Shown piece after piece: positions 1 to 8,043 of a stretch of 37,777 bases of DNA; the stretch's first letter is position 1, and the number at the start of each line of letters is the position of its first letter. Source of the stretch: Candidatus Binatia bacterium (lineage in GTDB: Bacteria; Desulfobacterota; Binatia; Bin18); the NCBI GenBank assembly GCA_022826945.1, contig JAJDTY010000022.1, forward strand, positions 1-37,777, given 5' to 3'. The notes under the pieces were generated by a model. The model had not been told where the DNA came from. It worked only from the letters and a program-made list of their open reading frames with translations, and did no database searches. Position numbers and translations under genes: made by a program.

Positions 1-289
1 GTGCAGTCCGGCGCAATCCGCTGCGGTTTCCGCTCTTCCGGGAGTGGTGTTTTCCGGTTCTGTCGATGGTCATCTGCGTGGCTACGCGACAGACACCGGG
101 GAGGTCGTGTGGGATTACAACGCCGACCAGGAGTATGAGAGCACAAACGGGGTCAAGACGAGAGGGGGGTCGTTTGATGGCCCTGGCCCAACGCTCGCGG
201 GTGGTATGATGTACGTCAATTCCGGCTATGGTTTTTGGGGAGGTCAATCAGGAAATGCCTTGATCGCATTCTCGGTGAATGGCGAGTAG
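1..289 (+). CDS. PQQ-dependent polyvinyl-alcohol-dehydrogenase-like protein, C-terminal part
   Basis: Only the last 95 codons are in the window (reading frame beginning at base 2, TAG at 287-289); the start lies upstream. The translation aligns without gaps to the C-terminus of the complete gene at 434-2356, with about ten substitutions, so the two are tandem paralogues. The segment carries the last propeller blade, with motifs such as VFSGSVDGHLRGY and VVWDYNADQEY. By homology this would be a periplasmic quinoprotein oxidising alcohols and passing electrons to cytochrome c. Many codons differ synonymously from the second copy, mostly toward less GC, so the duplication is not recent. An intrinsic terminator follows at 321-348. 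Confidence 0.85.
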   Translation, partial: CSPAQSAAVSALPGVVFSGSVDGHLRGYATDTGEVVWDYNADQEYESTNGVKTRGGSFDGPGPTLAGGMMYVNSGYGFWGGQSGNALIAFSVNGE

Positions 290-320
290 TTGGCTCCCGT
301 GTCTGAGGAAACGCATGAAA

Positions 321-348
321 GGGTCGCCTCTGTGGGCGACCCTTTTTT
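321..348 (+). terminator. Rho-independent terminator
   Basis: A perfect 8-bp stem (321-328 with 335-342, GGGTCGCC/GGCGACCC) closes a 6-nt loop and is followed at once by six T residues (343-348). It lies 31 bp after the stop of the first dehydrogenase gene and separates it from the second copy, so the two paralogues are probably transcribed independently. Confidence 0.93.
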
Positions 349-433
349 GTCTACACTCTGGAGGGGTTTGACATCAAACGTTTCTCCCAGGCAAAAAGAG
401 GGAAAAGAGGGATCGGAAAAAGGAGGTCGGCGT

Positions 434-2356
434 ATGTCTGTCCGTGATGAGTCTCCACAGCAAAAAATACGTGTCATGATCCAGGCCCTTGTGTGTAGTG
501 TGCTGTTGTCGAGCTTGATGATTCCATCGAGTTGGGCTCTCCCATCAACCGAAGGAGGAGCTGATGGCGACGCGCTCTACCAGGCGCACTGTGCGCGCTG
601 CCACGAGGGGCAGGTCAAACGTGCGCCGCACCGCAGCGTCATGCAACGCCTGCCGGCCGTGATGGTCTTGCACTCCCTGGAACTCGGCAAGATGCAATTC
701 CAGGGCATGACCCGGACCAATCAAGAGCGACGCGCCTTAGCCGAGTGGATCACCGGTAAGCAACTGCCGCCTCCGACCGAAAAGGATGAGACGGTCGCCG
801 GATTCTGTGAAGACGCGCCGGGAACCTTTGCGGTTGAAGACGGAGCCCCGCAGTGGAACGGCTGGGGGGTGGATGTCTTTAATACCCGCTTCCAATCTGC
901 CGAGGCCGCCGGGATCAGCGCCGCCCAGGTGCCTGAGCTGAAGGTCAAATGGGTGTTCGGGTTACCCATGGATTTTCGGGTCTCCCAGCCGACCGTGGTC
1001 GGCGATCGGGTGTTTATCGGCTCGATGAAGGGCTTGGTGTACGCGCTTGACGCCAAAACCGGATGCCTGCACTGGTCGGTCAAAACCGCGGCCGGGGTGC
1101 GCGCTACCCCGGTCGTTGACAATTTGCCCGCGACCAACCCGCCGCGCCACGTTGTCTACGTCGGCGATGTCGAGGCCAATCTCTACGCCCTTGACGCCCA
1201 GACCGGCCGACAGCTCTGGCGGGTCAGAATCGACGACCATCCCCTGGCGCGTATCACTGGCACGCCCAAAACACACGGCAACCGCATCTATGCTTCGGCC
1301 ACCGCGCTCGAAGAGGTGGCTGGCGGCGACCCCAGCTATGAGTGCTGCACCTTTCGCGGATCCATGGTGGCCTTAAACCGCTTTAACGGCAAGCTGGTCT
1401 GGCGGTCGTATACCATCCCGGATCCCCCGGCGCCTGTTCGTAAGAATGCAGTCGGTGTACAGCTCTGGGGGCCGTCCGGCGCCTCGGTCTGGTCCTCGCC
1501 TGCGCTCGACCCGGAGCGCAACCGCATCTATGTGACCACCGGCGACAATTACTCCGACCCGGCCTCGCTGACGAGTGACGCGGTGATGGCCTTTGATATG
1601 CGGAGCGGACAAGTCTTGTGGTCAAAACAGTTCACCGAGGGTGACGCCTGGAATGTCGCCTGTGAGACCGAAGATGATACCAACTGCCCCGAGGCGCGTG
1701 GTCCCGACCTCGACTTTGCCTCCTCGCCCATCCTGCGCATTTTAGCGGACGGGCGACGGGTAATCCTGGCCGGCCAGAAGTCCGGGGTGATGCATGCCAT
1801 TGACCCGGACCGCGATGGTGAGATTCTCTGGCAGCACCGCGTCGGCAAGGGCGGCCTGGCCGGCGGGATTCAATGGGGGTCGGCGGCCGACGCCAAACAG
1901 GTCTATGTGGCTCTGTCCGATATCGGCCTCAGGACGGTAGAGAACTCGGACACGGGTTGGGCCACCACCCTGGACGGCAGCGTCGGAGGCGGCATGTTTG
2001 CCATTGATATCGAGAGCGGCGAGCGGAAATGGCATGTTCCGCCGGCCGGCTGTGGAGACCGACCGCAGTGCAGTCCGGCCCAGTCGGCAGCCGTGTCGGC
2101 CCTGCCCGGCGTGGTGTTCTCCGGCTCGGTCGACGGCCACCTGCGCGGCTATGCCACTGATACCGGCAATGTCGTCTGGGACTACAACGCCGACCAGGAG
2201 TATGCGAGCACCAACGGTGTTAAGACCAAGGGCGGGTCGTTTGACGGCCCAGGGCCGACCATTGTGGACGGCATGCTGTACGTGATGTCCGGCTACGGCC
2301 TGTGGGGTGGCATGTCGGGCAACGCCCTGATCGCATTTTCGGTCAACGGAGAATAA
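434..2356 (+). CDS. PQQ- and haem-c-containing polyvinyl-alcohol-dehydrogenase-like protein
   Basis: A predicted periplasmic quinohaemoprotein of 640 residues. The ATG at 434 is chosen because a perfect AGGAGG lies 7 nt upstream (421-426) and it opens a signal peptide: charged N-terminus, then a hydrophobic core at about residues 16-35. The frame stays open upstream to 290, but that would run through the terminator. A haem-c motif CARCH is at residues 53-57. After it come repeated propeller blades of the PQQ type (ALDxxTGxxxW, for example LYALDAQTGRQLW and VMAFDMRSGQVLW). The vicinal pair C304-C305 in YECCTFRG is like the disulfide ring near PQQ in quinoprotein dehydrogenases. Haem domain first and propeller second is the order in polyvinyl alcohol dehydrogenase; the true substrate cannot be read from sequence. 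A consensus -35 TTGACA is at 368-373, but the matching -10 is poor. Confidence 0.9.
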   Translation: MSVRDESPQQKIRVMIQALVCSVLLSSLMIPSSWALPSTEGGADGDALYQAHCARCHEGQVKRAPHRSVMQRLPAVMVLHSLELGKMQFQGMTRTNQERRALAEWITGKQLPPPTEKDETVAGFCEDAPGTFAVEDGAPQWNGWGVDVFNTRFQSAEAAGISAAQVPELKVKWVFGLPMDFRVSQPTVVGDRVFIGSMKGLVYALDAKTGCLHWSVKTAAGVRATPVVDNLPATNPPRHVVYVGDVEANLYALDAQTGRQLWRVRIDDHPLARITGTPKTHGNRIYASATALEEVAGGDPSYECCTFRGSMVALNRFNGKLVWRSYTIPDPPAPVRKNAVGVQLWGPSGASVWSSPALDPERNRIYVTTGDNYSDPASLTSDAVMAFDMRSGQVLWSKQFTEGDAWNVACETEDDTNCPEARGPDLDFASSPILRILADGRRVILAGQKSGVMHAIDPDRDGEILWQHRVGKGGLAGGIQWGSAADAKQVYVALSDIGLRTVENSDTGWATTLDGSVGGGMFAIDIESGERKWHVPPAGCGDRPQCSPAQSAAVSALPGVVFSGSVDGHLRGYATDTGNVVWDYNADQEYASTNGVKTKGGSFDGPGPTIVDGMLYVMSGYGLWGGMSGNALIAFSVNGE

Positions 2357-2367
2357 ACACCCTTCTT

Positions 2368-2404
2368 CGTTGTCGGGGCGGGTCTTGGGCCTGCTCCGAC
2401 AACG
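2368..2404. terminator. Hairpin between convergent genes
   Basis: A 9-bp perfect inverted repeat (2368-2376 CGTTGTCGG with 2396-2404 CCGACAACG) lies 11 bp after the dehydrogenase stop, in the short gap before the convergent lipoprotein gene. There is no T-tract, so a simple intrinsic terminator is not proven. The position suits a transcription end for one or both genes. Confidence 0.5.
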
Positions 2405-2434
2405 GACATATTGCCTGACCGGTGTCTTTAGGCG

Positions 2435-3055
2435 TCAGGGAGCTGGGTGAGTGGCCAACGCGCTGGCCAGATCGTGGGTCAGGCGTTCAAGAACATCCTG
2501 CAAATTCTGGCTCATCGCTTCCGCCACAGCCGCGGGATTGCGTTTCGTCGCCAGCCGGGTTGCGCTGTAGGACTGGAACCAAAAAGGTGCCGGTTCCTGG
2601 GAGCGGGACAGCCATACTTCGATACTGAGAACAGCTTGCCAGGATTGCGCTTGATCGACCTCTTCGTACTGCCGGACCACGCCCCCGAGACGCAGATCGG
2701 CCTGAGCGTCCGGGGTGGGATAGACGGTCGTAAAAAGACCTGACTGTTGCAGGGTCCGTCGGGTCAGGGTGGTGAGCATGTCGGCCGGTTTCGTGACCCA
2801 GCGGTGATAGTGATAAAAATCGAACTCATAGGGGGAGGAGCGATAGACCATCCGGTCCCGATTATACGGCGGCTGGGCGGTAAACGGCCGCACGACGAGC
2901 GACGCCTTGACGGGCGCAGAATTGGACGGGGCCGGGGTGCGCGGGGGAAGGGCTAAGGCGTAATACTGCACCTCTTGTTTGGAGCGCGTGAGGCTACACC
3001 CGCCGAGCACAAGACTGATGAGAAAAGCCAGCAAGAAGAGCCTGGGATATCTCAT
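2435..3055 (-). CDS. ABC-type transport auxiliary lipoprotein (PqiC/YmbA-like)
   Basis: A 206-residue lipoprotein. The N-terminus has basic residues, a hydrophobic stretch and the lipobox LGGC (lipidated Cys20), then the family-typical YYALALPP segment soon after the lipid anchor. Proteins of this family (ABC_trans_aux) sit in the outer membrane and partner MCE-type lipid transport systems. The start ATG overlaps the stop of the upstream MCE gene as ATGA (3052-3055), indicating translational coupling as the last gene of a four-gene operon. The assignment rests on lipobox, size, context and recalled family resemblance; overall sequence conservation in this family is low. Confidence 0.8.
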   Translation of the reverse strand: MRYPRLFLLAFLISLVLGGCSLTRSKQEVQYYALALPPRTPAPSNSAPVKASLVVRPFTAQPPYNRDRMVYRSSPYEFDFYHYHRWVTKPADMLTTLTRRTLQQSGLFTTVYPTPDAQADLRLGGVVRQYEEVDQAQSWQAVLSIEVWLSRSQEPAPFWFQSYSATRLATKRNPAAVAEAMSQNLQDVLERLTHDLASALATHPAP

Positions 3056-3987
3056 GGGTCGGGGATTTCTTTGGCCGAGACCGTTGGCCCCCAGACGAGC
3101 GAAGACGGGTCAGCGCGTAAGGATTCGCTCAGCTCCCTGAGTTCGTGAGAAGTGTGTGACAAATTGTTCAGGACCTGCCGGACCTCCTGACGATTATCGA
3201 CCACCAACTCATCCACGTGTTGGGTCAAGCGGCGCACGTCGTTGGCGAGATCGGCGGTGGCCTCCGCGGTATGCCGAATCTGGACCAGCATGGCTTTGCC
3301 ATCCTGAAACAGCTCTTCGCGAATCGTGTTGATCGCCGCAGTGGCGCTTTTCAGCCCGGCCGCAGCCTGGGCTAAATTCTCGACCATCTGCCGTAAGGCC
3401 AGCCGCGTGTCCGGCGTGGACACTTCGGCGAGCGAGGTACGCAGGTCTTGAGTCAGCAGCGACATATTTTTCAGAAAGTCCGTAAGCGCAGTTAAATTGC
3501 GTTCGCTCAGCACCCCGCGTTCAATGCGGGTCAGGGTATCCAGCAGACGTTCGGCAATGGCCCCAGCCCGATCCCGGAACTCCTCAAGCCCCCCACGCTG
3601 TACGGGAATGACGGCCCCGGGGTCCAGGATTGGAGCGACGCTCGACCCGCCTGCCAGTTCGATATAGCGAATGCCGGTCACAAAGGAACCGATCAGATGC
3701 GCCGTGGTATCCTGCCGGATGGGAGTGCCGGGCTGGAGGGCAATGGCCACCTGGGCGCGAGGCGGCGTGTCCTGGGTCAGTCCGATGGTCTCGACTTTGC
3801 CGACGGTCACCCCTTGGTATTCGACCGCAGCACCGGGTAACAGCCCGCTGACCGACTCCGTAAAGAAAATGGTGTAGGTATCGACCGGCTGAAAAAAACG
3901 TGAGCCAGCCAGCCACAGGAGGGCGCTGACAAACAAAAAGAAGCTGAGTGTGACGAACAGGCCGACCTTAACCCGATCCTGTCCCAT
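3052..3987 (-). CDS. MCE-family (MlaD-like) phospholipid transport protein
   Basis: A single-pass inner-membrane protein with a periplasmic MCE domain that binds and passes lipid. A transmembrane helix occupies about residues 7-27 of the 311-residue product. The MCE domain follows (motifs FTESVSGLLPGAAVEYQGVTVGKV and GIRYIEL), then a long helical tail rich in Leu/Ala/Gln heptads, as in MlaD-type proteins. I start at ATG 3987 because GGAG lies 6 nt upstream; an in-frame ATG at 3999 has no such site. The 5' end overlaps the end of the ATPase gene by 20 bp and the 3' end overlaps the lipoprotein start, so the operon is tightly coupled. Confidence 0.9.
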   Translation of the reverse strand: MGQDRVKVGLFVTLSFFLFVSALLWLAGSRFFQPVDTYTIFFTESVSGLLPGAAVEYQGVTVGKVETIGLTQDTPPRAQVAIALQPGTPIRQDTTAHLIGSFVTGIRYIELAGGSSVAPILDPGAVIPVQRGGLEEFRDRAGAIAERLLDTLTRIERGVLSERNLTALTDFLKNMSLLTQDLRTSLAEVSTPDTRLALRQMVENLAQAAAGLKSATAAINTIREELFQDGKAMLVQIRHTAEATADLANDVRRLTQHVDELVVDNRQEVRQVLNNLSHTSHELRELSESLRADPSSLVWGPTVSAKEIPDP

Positions 3988-4804
3988 AGCGTTCTCCATT
4001 CACGATCAGGCTGTCACGTAAATCCCCGTGCAGAGTCCTGGCGCGAGGACGACGGTCGAAAAAGGCCCGAATCTTCGGGTGGTCTGTCTGCTGGACTTCC
4101 TCCAATGGACCCGTGGCCAGGACTCTGCCGGCGTCCAACATGACGGCCCGGTCGGCAATCATTTGAATACTCCCGAGTTCATGCGTCACAATCACAATCG
4201 TCATACCCAGATGTTCTTTTAAGCGCAGAATCAGCTCATCCAATTCACGCGCAGTAACAGGATCAAGCCCGGCCGAGAGTTCGTCGAAGAGGAGCAAGCC
4301 GGGGTCCAAGGCTAGCGCGCGGGCAACGGCCGCGCGCTTCCTCATGCCACCGCTGATTTCGGCGGGTAACGACCGGGCGGCGTGTTCCAAGCCAACCACA
4401 CACAGCTTCATTCTGGCCAGCAGGGTCGCGGTTTCCCGGTCTACCTGGGTATGCTCAATAATGGGCAGGGCAATATTCTCTTCCAGGGTCAGAGAGCTGA
4501 ACAAGGCTCCACCCTGAAAAGACATGCCAATGTCGCGCAAGATCCGCTCCCGTTCCTCTTCGCCTGCTGCATGCAAATTCCGTCCGTTGATAAAGACTTG
4601 GCCCGCCTTTGGCGTCAGCAGTCCGACGATGTGGCGCAGCAGCGTTGTTTTTCCGCAGCCGCTTTCCCCTAAGACAACCGTGATTTCGCCTTGATGGGCA
4701 TGCATGCTGACGCGATCAAGGACAGCCCGTCCATCGTACTCGGCCACGAGTCCGTCCACCTGAACGGCGGGAGGAACGGACGGGGCTGGGTGCGTTGTTG
4801 CCAT
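3968..4804 (-). CDS. ABC transporter ATP-binding protein, MlaF-like
   Basis: The cytoplasmic ATPase of a lipid-transport ABC system, 278 residues from ATG 4804 (a TTG sits one codon earlier). It contains Walker A GESGCGKTT (about residues 46-54), the signature SGGMRKRAAVARAL, Walker B LLLFDEL and the switch histidine in IVTHEL. The residue after the Walker B Asp-Glu is Leu instead of the usual Pro, then SAGLDP. The gene follows the permease by 19 bp and overlaps the MCE gene. The order permease-ATPase-MCE-lipoprotein is that of Mla-type (Ttg2-like) transporters involved in outer-membrane lipid balance or, in some species, solvent tolerance and sterol uptake. No MlaC-like periplasmic shuttle gene is seen here. 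Confidence 0.92.
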   Translation of the reverse strand: MATTHPAPSVPPAVQVDGLVAEYDGRAVLDRVSMHAHQGEITVVLGESGCGKTTLLRHIVGLLTPKAGQVFINGRNLHAAGEEERERILRDIGMSFQGGALFSSLTLEENIALPIIEHTQVDRETATLLARMKLCVVGLEHAARSLPAEISGGMRKRAAVARALALDPGLLLFDELSAGLDPVTARELDELILRLKEHLGMTIVIVTHELGSIQMIADRAVMLDAGRVLATGPLEEVQQTDHPKIRAFFDRRPRARTLHGDLRDSLIVNGERYGTGSG

Positions 4805-4823
4805 CAAACTGATTCGCTCTTAG

Positions 4824-5915
4824 CTAGGACAGATAGAAAAATATCGTGGTAAAGACGGCGTCCGCCAGAATGCAGAGGACAATAGAGGCGACAACGGAGG
4901 CCGTAGTATTCGTCCCCACGCCCTCGGCTCCGCCGTGCACATAGAAGCCGCGGTAGCAGGCGACCAAACCGATCAGACCGGCGAAGACCAGGCTTTTTAT
5001 CATACCTGTGACCAGATCGCTCATCAGCAGGGCTTGACCAGTTTGCTGGAGATAGTTCCGACTGCCAAGTCCGAGGACCAGAACACCGATCCAATAGCCG
5101 CCAAAAATGCCGGTCACGTTTGAGAGCATGGTCAGACTTGGCACAGCGCACAGCAGGGCCAGCATGCGCGGGAGCAGCAGAAAGCGACCTGGGCTGAGAG
5201 CCATAGTGCGCATGGCGTCGATCTCTTCGGATACCACCATGGTCCCTAGCTCTGCGGTAATGGCCGACCCACTCCGCCCCGCAACAATAATCGCGGTAAT
5301 TAAGGGAGCCATCTCGCGCGTCATGGAAACGGCGACGAGATTCGCAATATAGATAGCGGCGCCGAACTGCCGGAGCTGACTAGCGGCGTTCAGGGCCAGG
5401 ACCGCGCCGACCAGAAAGGAGAGAAAGGTCACAATCGGGATGCCGTCCACACCAATCTTCACGATTTGTTCGTGGGTCCGGTCCCATTTGACGCTTTTCC
5501 CGCGCCAGGGGGCAATGCACAGCCAGTACGCGAGTTCGCCAATCATTGCGATGAGCCGTCGGCCCGTTGCCACGGCGGTCAGGGTATGGGCACCAACAGA
5601 CTCCAGCAGCGACAGTCTGCCGCGCCTCTGTTCAGGTGGATTAAGCAGGCTGAGATCAAGTCCAATAAACGCCTGATGGGCTTGCTGACGGACACCGGTG
5701 AACTGGACCGTCACTCCTCGACTTTTTCCGTGCTGCACGAGGCGCAGCAGGGTTGCGGCTTCCAAACCGTTGAGATGCGGAACCTGCCCCAAGTCAAGGG
5801 AATGCCGAGTGCCGGGCCGGAGCTGCTCAATTTGCTCGGTATGTTTACGAACCAGGGAAAGAATCTGCTCAGAGACCCGGAGCGCATGTACGACGGCTGC
5901 TCGGTCCTGTTCCAC
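4824..5915 (-). CDS. ABC transporter permease, MlaE-like, with N-terminal STAS-like domain
   Basis: An inner-membrane permease of 363 residues, first gene of the Mla-type operon. About residues 1-110 form a soluble STAS/MlaB-like domain (SLDLGQVPHLNGLEAATLLRL) fused to the MlaE domain, so the separate MlaB protein of enterobacteria would not be needed. The MlaE part shows the conserved GRSGSAITAELGTM and the EEIDAMRTM coupling segment, then four or five hydrophobic helices. Translation begins at GTG 5915 with AAGGAG 10 nt upstream; no ATG nearby fits better. No strong promoter was recognised in the adjoining gene-poor stretch. Confidence 0.9.
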   Translation of the reverse strand: MEQDRAAVVHALRVSEQILSLVRKHTEQIEQLRPGTRHSLDLGQVPHLNGLEAATLLRLVQHGKSRGVTVQFTGVRQQAHQAFIGLDLSLLNPPEQRRGRLSLLESVGAHTLTAVATGRRLIAMIGELAYWLCIAPWRGKSVKWDRTHEQIVKIGVDGIPIVTFLSFLVGAVLALNAASQLRQFGAAIYIANLVAVSMTREMAPLITAIIVAGRSGSAITAELGTMVVSEEIDAMRTMALSPGRFLLLPRMLALLCAVPSLTMLSNVTGIFGGYWIGVLVLGLGSRNYLQQTGQALLMSDLVTGMIKSLVFAGLIGLVACYRGFYVHGGAEGVGTNTTASVVASIVLCILADAVFTTIFFYLS

Positions 5916-6223
5916 AATCCGCGGTCTCCTTCCCGCCGTGTCCGGCCCACCTCACCACCTGACAGCGACCCTCTCTTCTTCATAGAACTTGCCACGAAGC
6001 CTGTAAAGCGAAGACCGGCTCCAGTAATGTCCCCCCAGTTTGAACTGTGCTCTTCGCCGTGTTCGGTACGCCATTCCCTCCCGTCTGGTGCCCCTCGGCC
6101 TTGGGGCCAAGCCGGAGCGGGGCCGCCCACCCTCAGCATTTTACGGAGCCGAGCGGAGAACACGAGGACGAAGAGGGAGCAAGGGAGAGGGCGGCCTGCC
6201 CCGTTTTTCCTGGTCAGAAGTTT

Positions 6224-6245
6224 CAATGTGAGACCCTACCCCGGC
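6224..6245 (+). repeat. 22-bp direct repeat, copy 1
   Basis: CAATGTGAGACCCTACCCCGGC matches the copy at 8327-8348 in 20 of 22 positions and in the same orientation. Both copies follow a purine-rich, G-heavy stretch. Together they bracket the accessory patch holding the RTX gene and the gene fragments. I do not recognise the element. Confidence 0.6.
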
Positions 6246-6256
6246 GAGAGGACAGA

Positions 6257-6546
6257 CCAGTCAAAGAGTGCCCTTACTGCTCTTCCATTGCCATCAAGAA
6301 AAAGGTGATCGTAAGCGCGTCAAAAATGGAGAATACTGGCTTTCAGTATGGGATGAAGAAAGGCTCCGGTCTGGGTTTGATTCGCAAAGTCGAACATGGC
6401 GGCCATTCGCCTTGTCAGCTGTTCGGCGGGCGGAGGCTCATACACGAGAGTGTGTTACCACGCTCATCGACGACCGCGATGTGGTCACTGGGGGATCTGA
6501 GATCGTTCCTTTCGGCCCCCTTCTCTCGCGCACTGCGGATTAGCGT
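6257..6546 (+). pseudogene. Possible decayed transposase fragment
   Basis: One frame encodes ECPYCSSIAIKKK (from about 6266), which looks like the first half of a transposase zinc ribbon. After an apparent frameshift near 6300 a second frame continues with KRVKNGEYWLSVWDEERL and later ECVTTLIDDRDVVTGG before a stop at 6541-6543. This layout (Cys ribbon, then a W-rich strand with acidic residues) recalls IS1-type or related DDE transposases, but no inverted repeats or target duplications were found and the match is from memory of the pattern only. It could equally be chance reading frame. Confidence 0.25.
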
Positions 6547-6891
6547 CTCATGGAGGGTGAAGAGCAGCGCACGAGTGAGTGACTGCTCTTTTCGTTTATC
6601 TATGAGGCGCGTTGTGGTGGTTTGCGGTTGTGCCTTCGGGGAATTTGCGCGCCGCAGAAAGTGTCACCGGCAGGTTGGCCGCCGCTTCGGTGCGGACTTC
6701 TGCTTGACGTGCTGGCGGCGAGAGAGGCGGCGGGAGACACACGGGCGTCTTCGGGCTGTGGATCTGCGCAGCGCCGATAGAGAAGTTGGCGTACTACCGG
6801 GACTAGGTGAAGGGGCTTGAGTCGGCTGGTCGGCACCCCTCGCGCCACCGTGCGCCGCGCAAACGGGGACGGCCGGCACCGAAGCCGTGCC

Positions 6892-7695
6892 CTACTCCAG
6901 CACGAAATCCTCCTCTATCAGGTCCACCTTCGTCCTCACCGTCAGGCCCCGACGCAGGGTGTAGACAACGTAACGGCCCTTCCGCACTTCCACTTCGCTG
7001 GCGAGAATGGTGGCCACAGTCGGCCAGTTGCCGCCGGACAGCACGATGCGGTCCCCATCACCTTGATCAAAATTAGCGCCGGGGTTCCCCTTATCAAAAT
7101 CTTTGATGACCTTTTTACCCTTGTCCGATGGACTAAACACAAAGCGGTCCGCGCCAGGACCACCCGTGTAGGTGTCGTTGCCCTGGCCGCCGGACAATTC
7201 ATCGTTGCCCCAACCGCCTTTGAGCGTGTCGTTGCCCGGGCCGCCGTACAGTTCATCGTTGTCATTGCCGCCGTCGAGCGTGTCGTTGCCCTTGCCGCCG
7301 TACAGTTCATCGTTGTTCCAACCGCCATCGAGCGTGTCGTTGCCACTGCCGCCATCGAGCGTGTCGTTACCCCAGCTGCCGTACAATTCGTCGTTGCCCC
7401 GCCCGCCGTTAAGCGTGTCGTTGCCACTGCCGCCGTACAATCTATCGTTGCCCTGCAAGCCGTCGAGCGTGTCGTTACCACTGCCGCCGCGTAGTACGTC
7501 GTTGCCACGGGTACCGCTCTCGGTAATTGGCTCAGGGTCGGGACGACTAGCGGCCTCAAGCCAACACCTCAGGCTCACCGGCTCATTACTGCCAGGCGGG
7601 GGACAATCTTCTTCTGCCATCGCAACCTGGGCCGGTATCCCAGCCAAGGCAAAAAGTAGCGCGGTCAAGGTGAGAACAGGCAATAACGCTGACAT
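6892..7695 (-). CDS. Exported RTX (haemolysin-type calcium-binding repeat) protein
   Basis: A 267-residue protein built mainly of glycine/aspartate nonapeptides (GGxGNDxLx), about fourteen copies over residues 61-185, which fold as a calcium-binding beta-roll. A C-terminal region follows with ADRFVF and [10 protein letters not shown], as in the end caps of RTX domains. The start at ATG 7695 has GGAGG 7 nt upstream and begins a Sec signal peptide (hydrophobic residues 3-24, likely cleavage after AMA at 26). That is unusual: RTX proteins normally leave by type I secretion with an uncleaved C-terminal signal and no Sec leader. There is no protease, lipase or toxin domain, so its role (adhesin, calcium sink, matrix protein) is unknown. 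No type I exporter genes are in the window. Confidence 0.85.
   Translation of the reverse strand: MSALLPVLTLTALLFALAGIPAQVAMAEEDCPPPGSNEPVSLRCWLEAASRPDPEPITESGTRGNDVLRGGSGNDTLDGLQGNDRLYGGSGNDTLNGGRGNDELYGSWGNDTLDGGSGNDTLDGGWNNDELYGGKGNDTLDGGNDNDELYGGPGNDTLKGGWGNDELSGGQGNDTYTGGPGADRFVFSPSDKGKKVIKDFDKGNPGANFDQGDGDRIVLSGGNWPTVATILASEVEVRKGRYVVYTLRRGLTVRTKVDLIEEDFVLE
7141..7515 (-). repeat. 27-bp tandem repeats encoding RTX nonapeptides
   Basis: Degenerate 27-bp units, recognisable by the recurring GTCGTTGCC on the plus strand, run through the middle of the RTX gene. The repeat is protein-coding in origin (GGxGNDTLD/ELY alternation), not a CRISPR array: there are no unique spacers and the frame is open throughout. 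Such repeats can gain or lose units by slippage. Confidence 0.8.
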
Positions 7696-7718
7696 AGATA
7701 ATCCTCCTCGGTTGTGTC

Positions 7719-8043
7719 TCATGTTGAAAAAGGCTGACCAGGAAAAACGTCAAATACTTCTCTGTTGGCGGCCACCCGCGCCCCGCCCAGCCAGTAGATG
7801 GGCACCCCGGTCCCGGTGGTCAGGTTGGTCCCGGTGTTGTCCCGGGCCGCGACAGACGCGGTGGAAAGCAGCGCCCGGAACTCGGTATTAAAGGGTTGCA
7901 GTTTGAGGTCGTTAAACGCCTGCGCCTGCACTTTGCCTTGGTACAGGTCGATGCCGTGCTCTCTGGTCCGTGTCCAAGTTTTGGTGACGAACAGCAGCAG
8001 GCAGAGACGCCGTGCCCAGCCGAGGTACTGTCGGAGAGCCGCT
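7719..8043 (-). pseudogene. C-terminal remnant of an unidentified protein
   Basis: The minus strand has an open frame ending at 7719-7721 whose translation looks like real protein: LYQGKVQAQAFNDLKLQPF, then ARDNTGTNLTTGTG and GVPIYWLGGARVA. The frame runs on upstream through a poly-proline/serine stretch made by a C-run (complement of 8069-8077) with no plausible start codon and no ribosome site, so I take it as a truncated gene. The GVPIYWLGG phrase recalls a motif seen in large repeat-containing surface proteins, but I cannot name the family. It ends 23 bp before the RTX start and could once have been co-transcribed with it. Confidence 0.4.

Larger units (their letters stand above)
5916..6891. 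other. Gene-poor stretch with no intact coding region
   Basis: About 975 bp between the permease start and the end of the RTX gene. Reading frames here are broken and of mixed character; long ones such as that at 6047-6820 give Ser/Arg-rich, low-quality translations. Within it are one copy of a 22-bp direct repeat (6224-6245) and fragments that resemble a decayed transposase (6257-6546, and possibly an Arg-rich tail near 6790-6890 that crosses a stop at 6804-6806). No tRNA, terminator or convincing promoter was seen. Confidence 0.5.

Noticed and set aside
290..433. Upstream extension of the second dehydrogenase gene
   Set aside because: It would translate through an intrinsic terminator; ATG 434 has a perfect ribosome site and starts the signal peptide.
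5466..6308. 280-codon plus-strand frame across the permease start
   Set aside because: Half overlaps the MlaE-like gene; the rest is low-quality Ser/Pro/Arg sequence.
6047..6820. 257-codon plus-strand open frame in the gene-poor stretch
   Set aside because: Mixed low-complexity translation; only a short ECPYCSS piece looks meaningful and the frame then breaks from the plausible continuation.
7141..7515. Regular repeats that could pass for a CRISPR array
   Set aside because: The 27-bp units have no spacers, vary codon by codon and encode RTX nonapeptides in an open frame.
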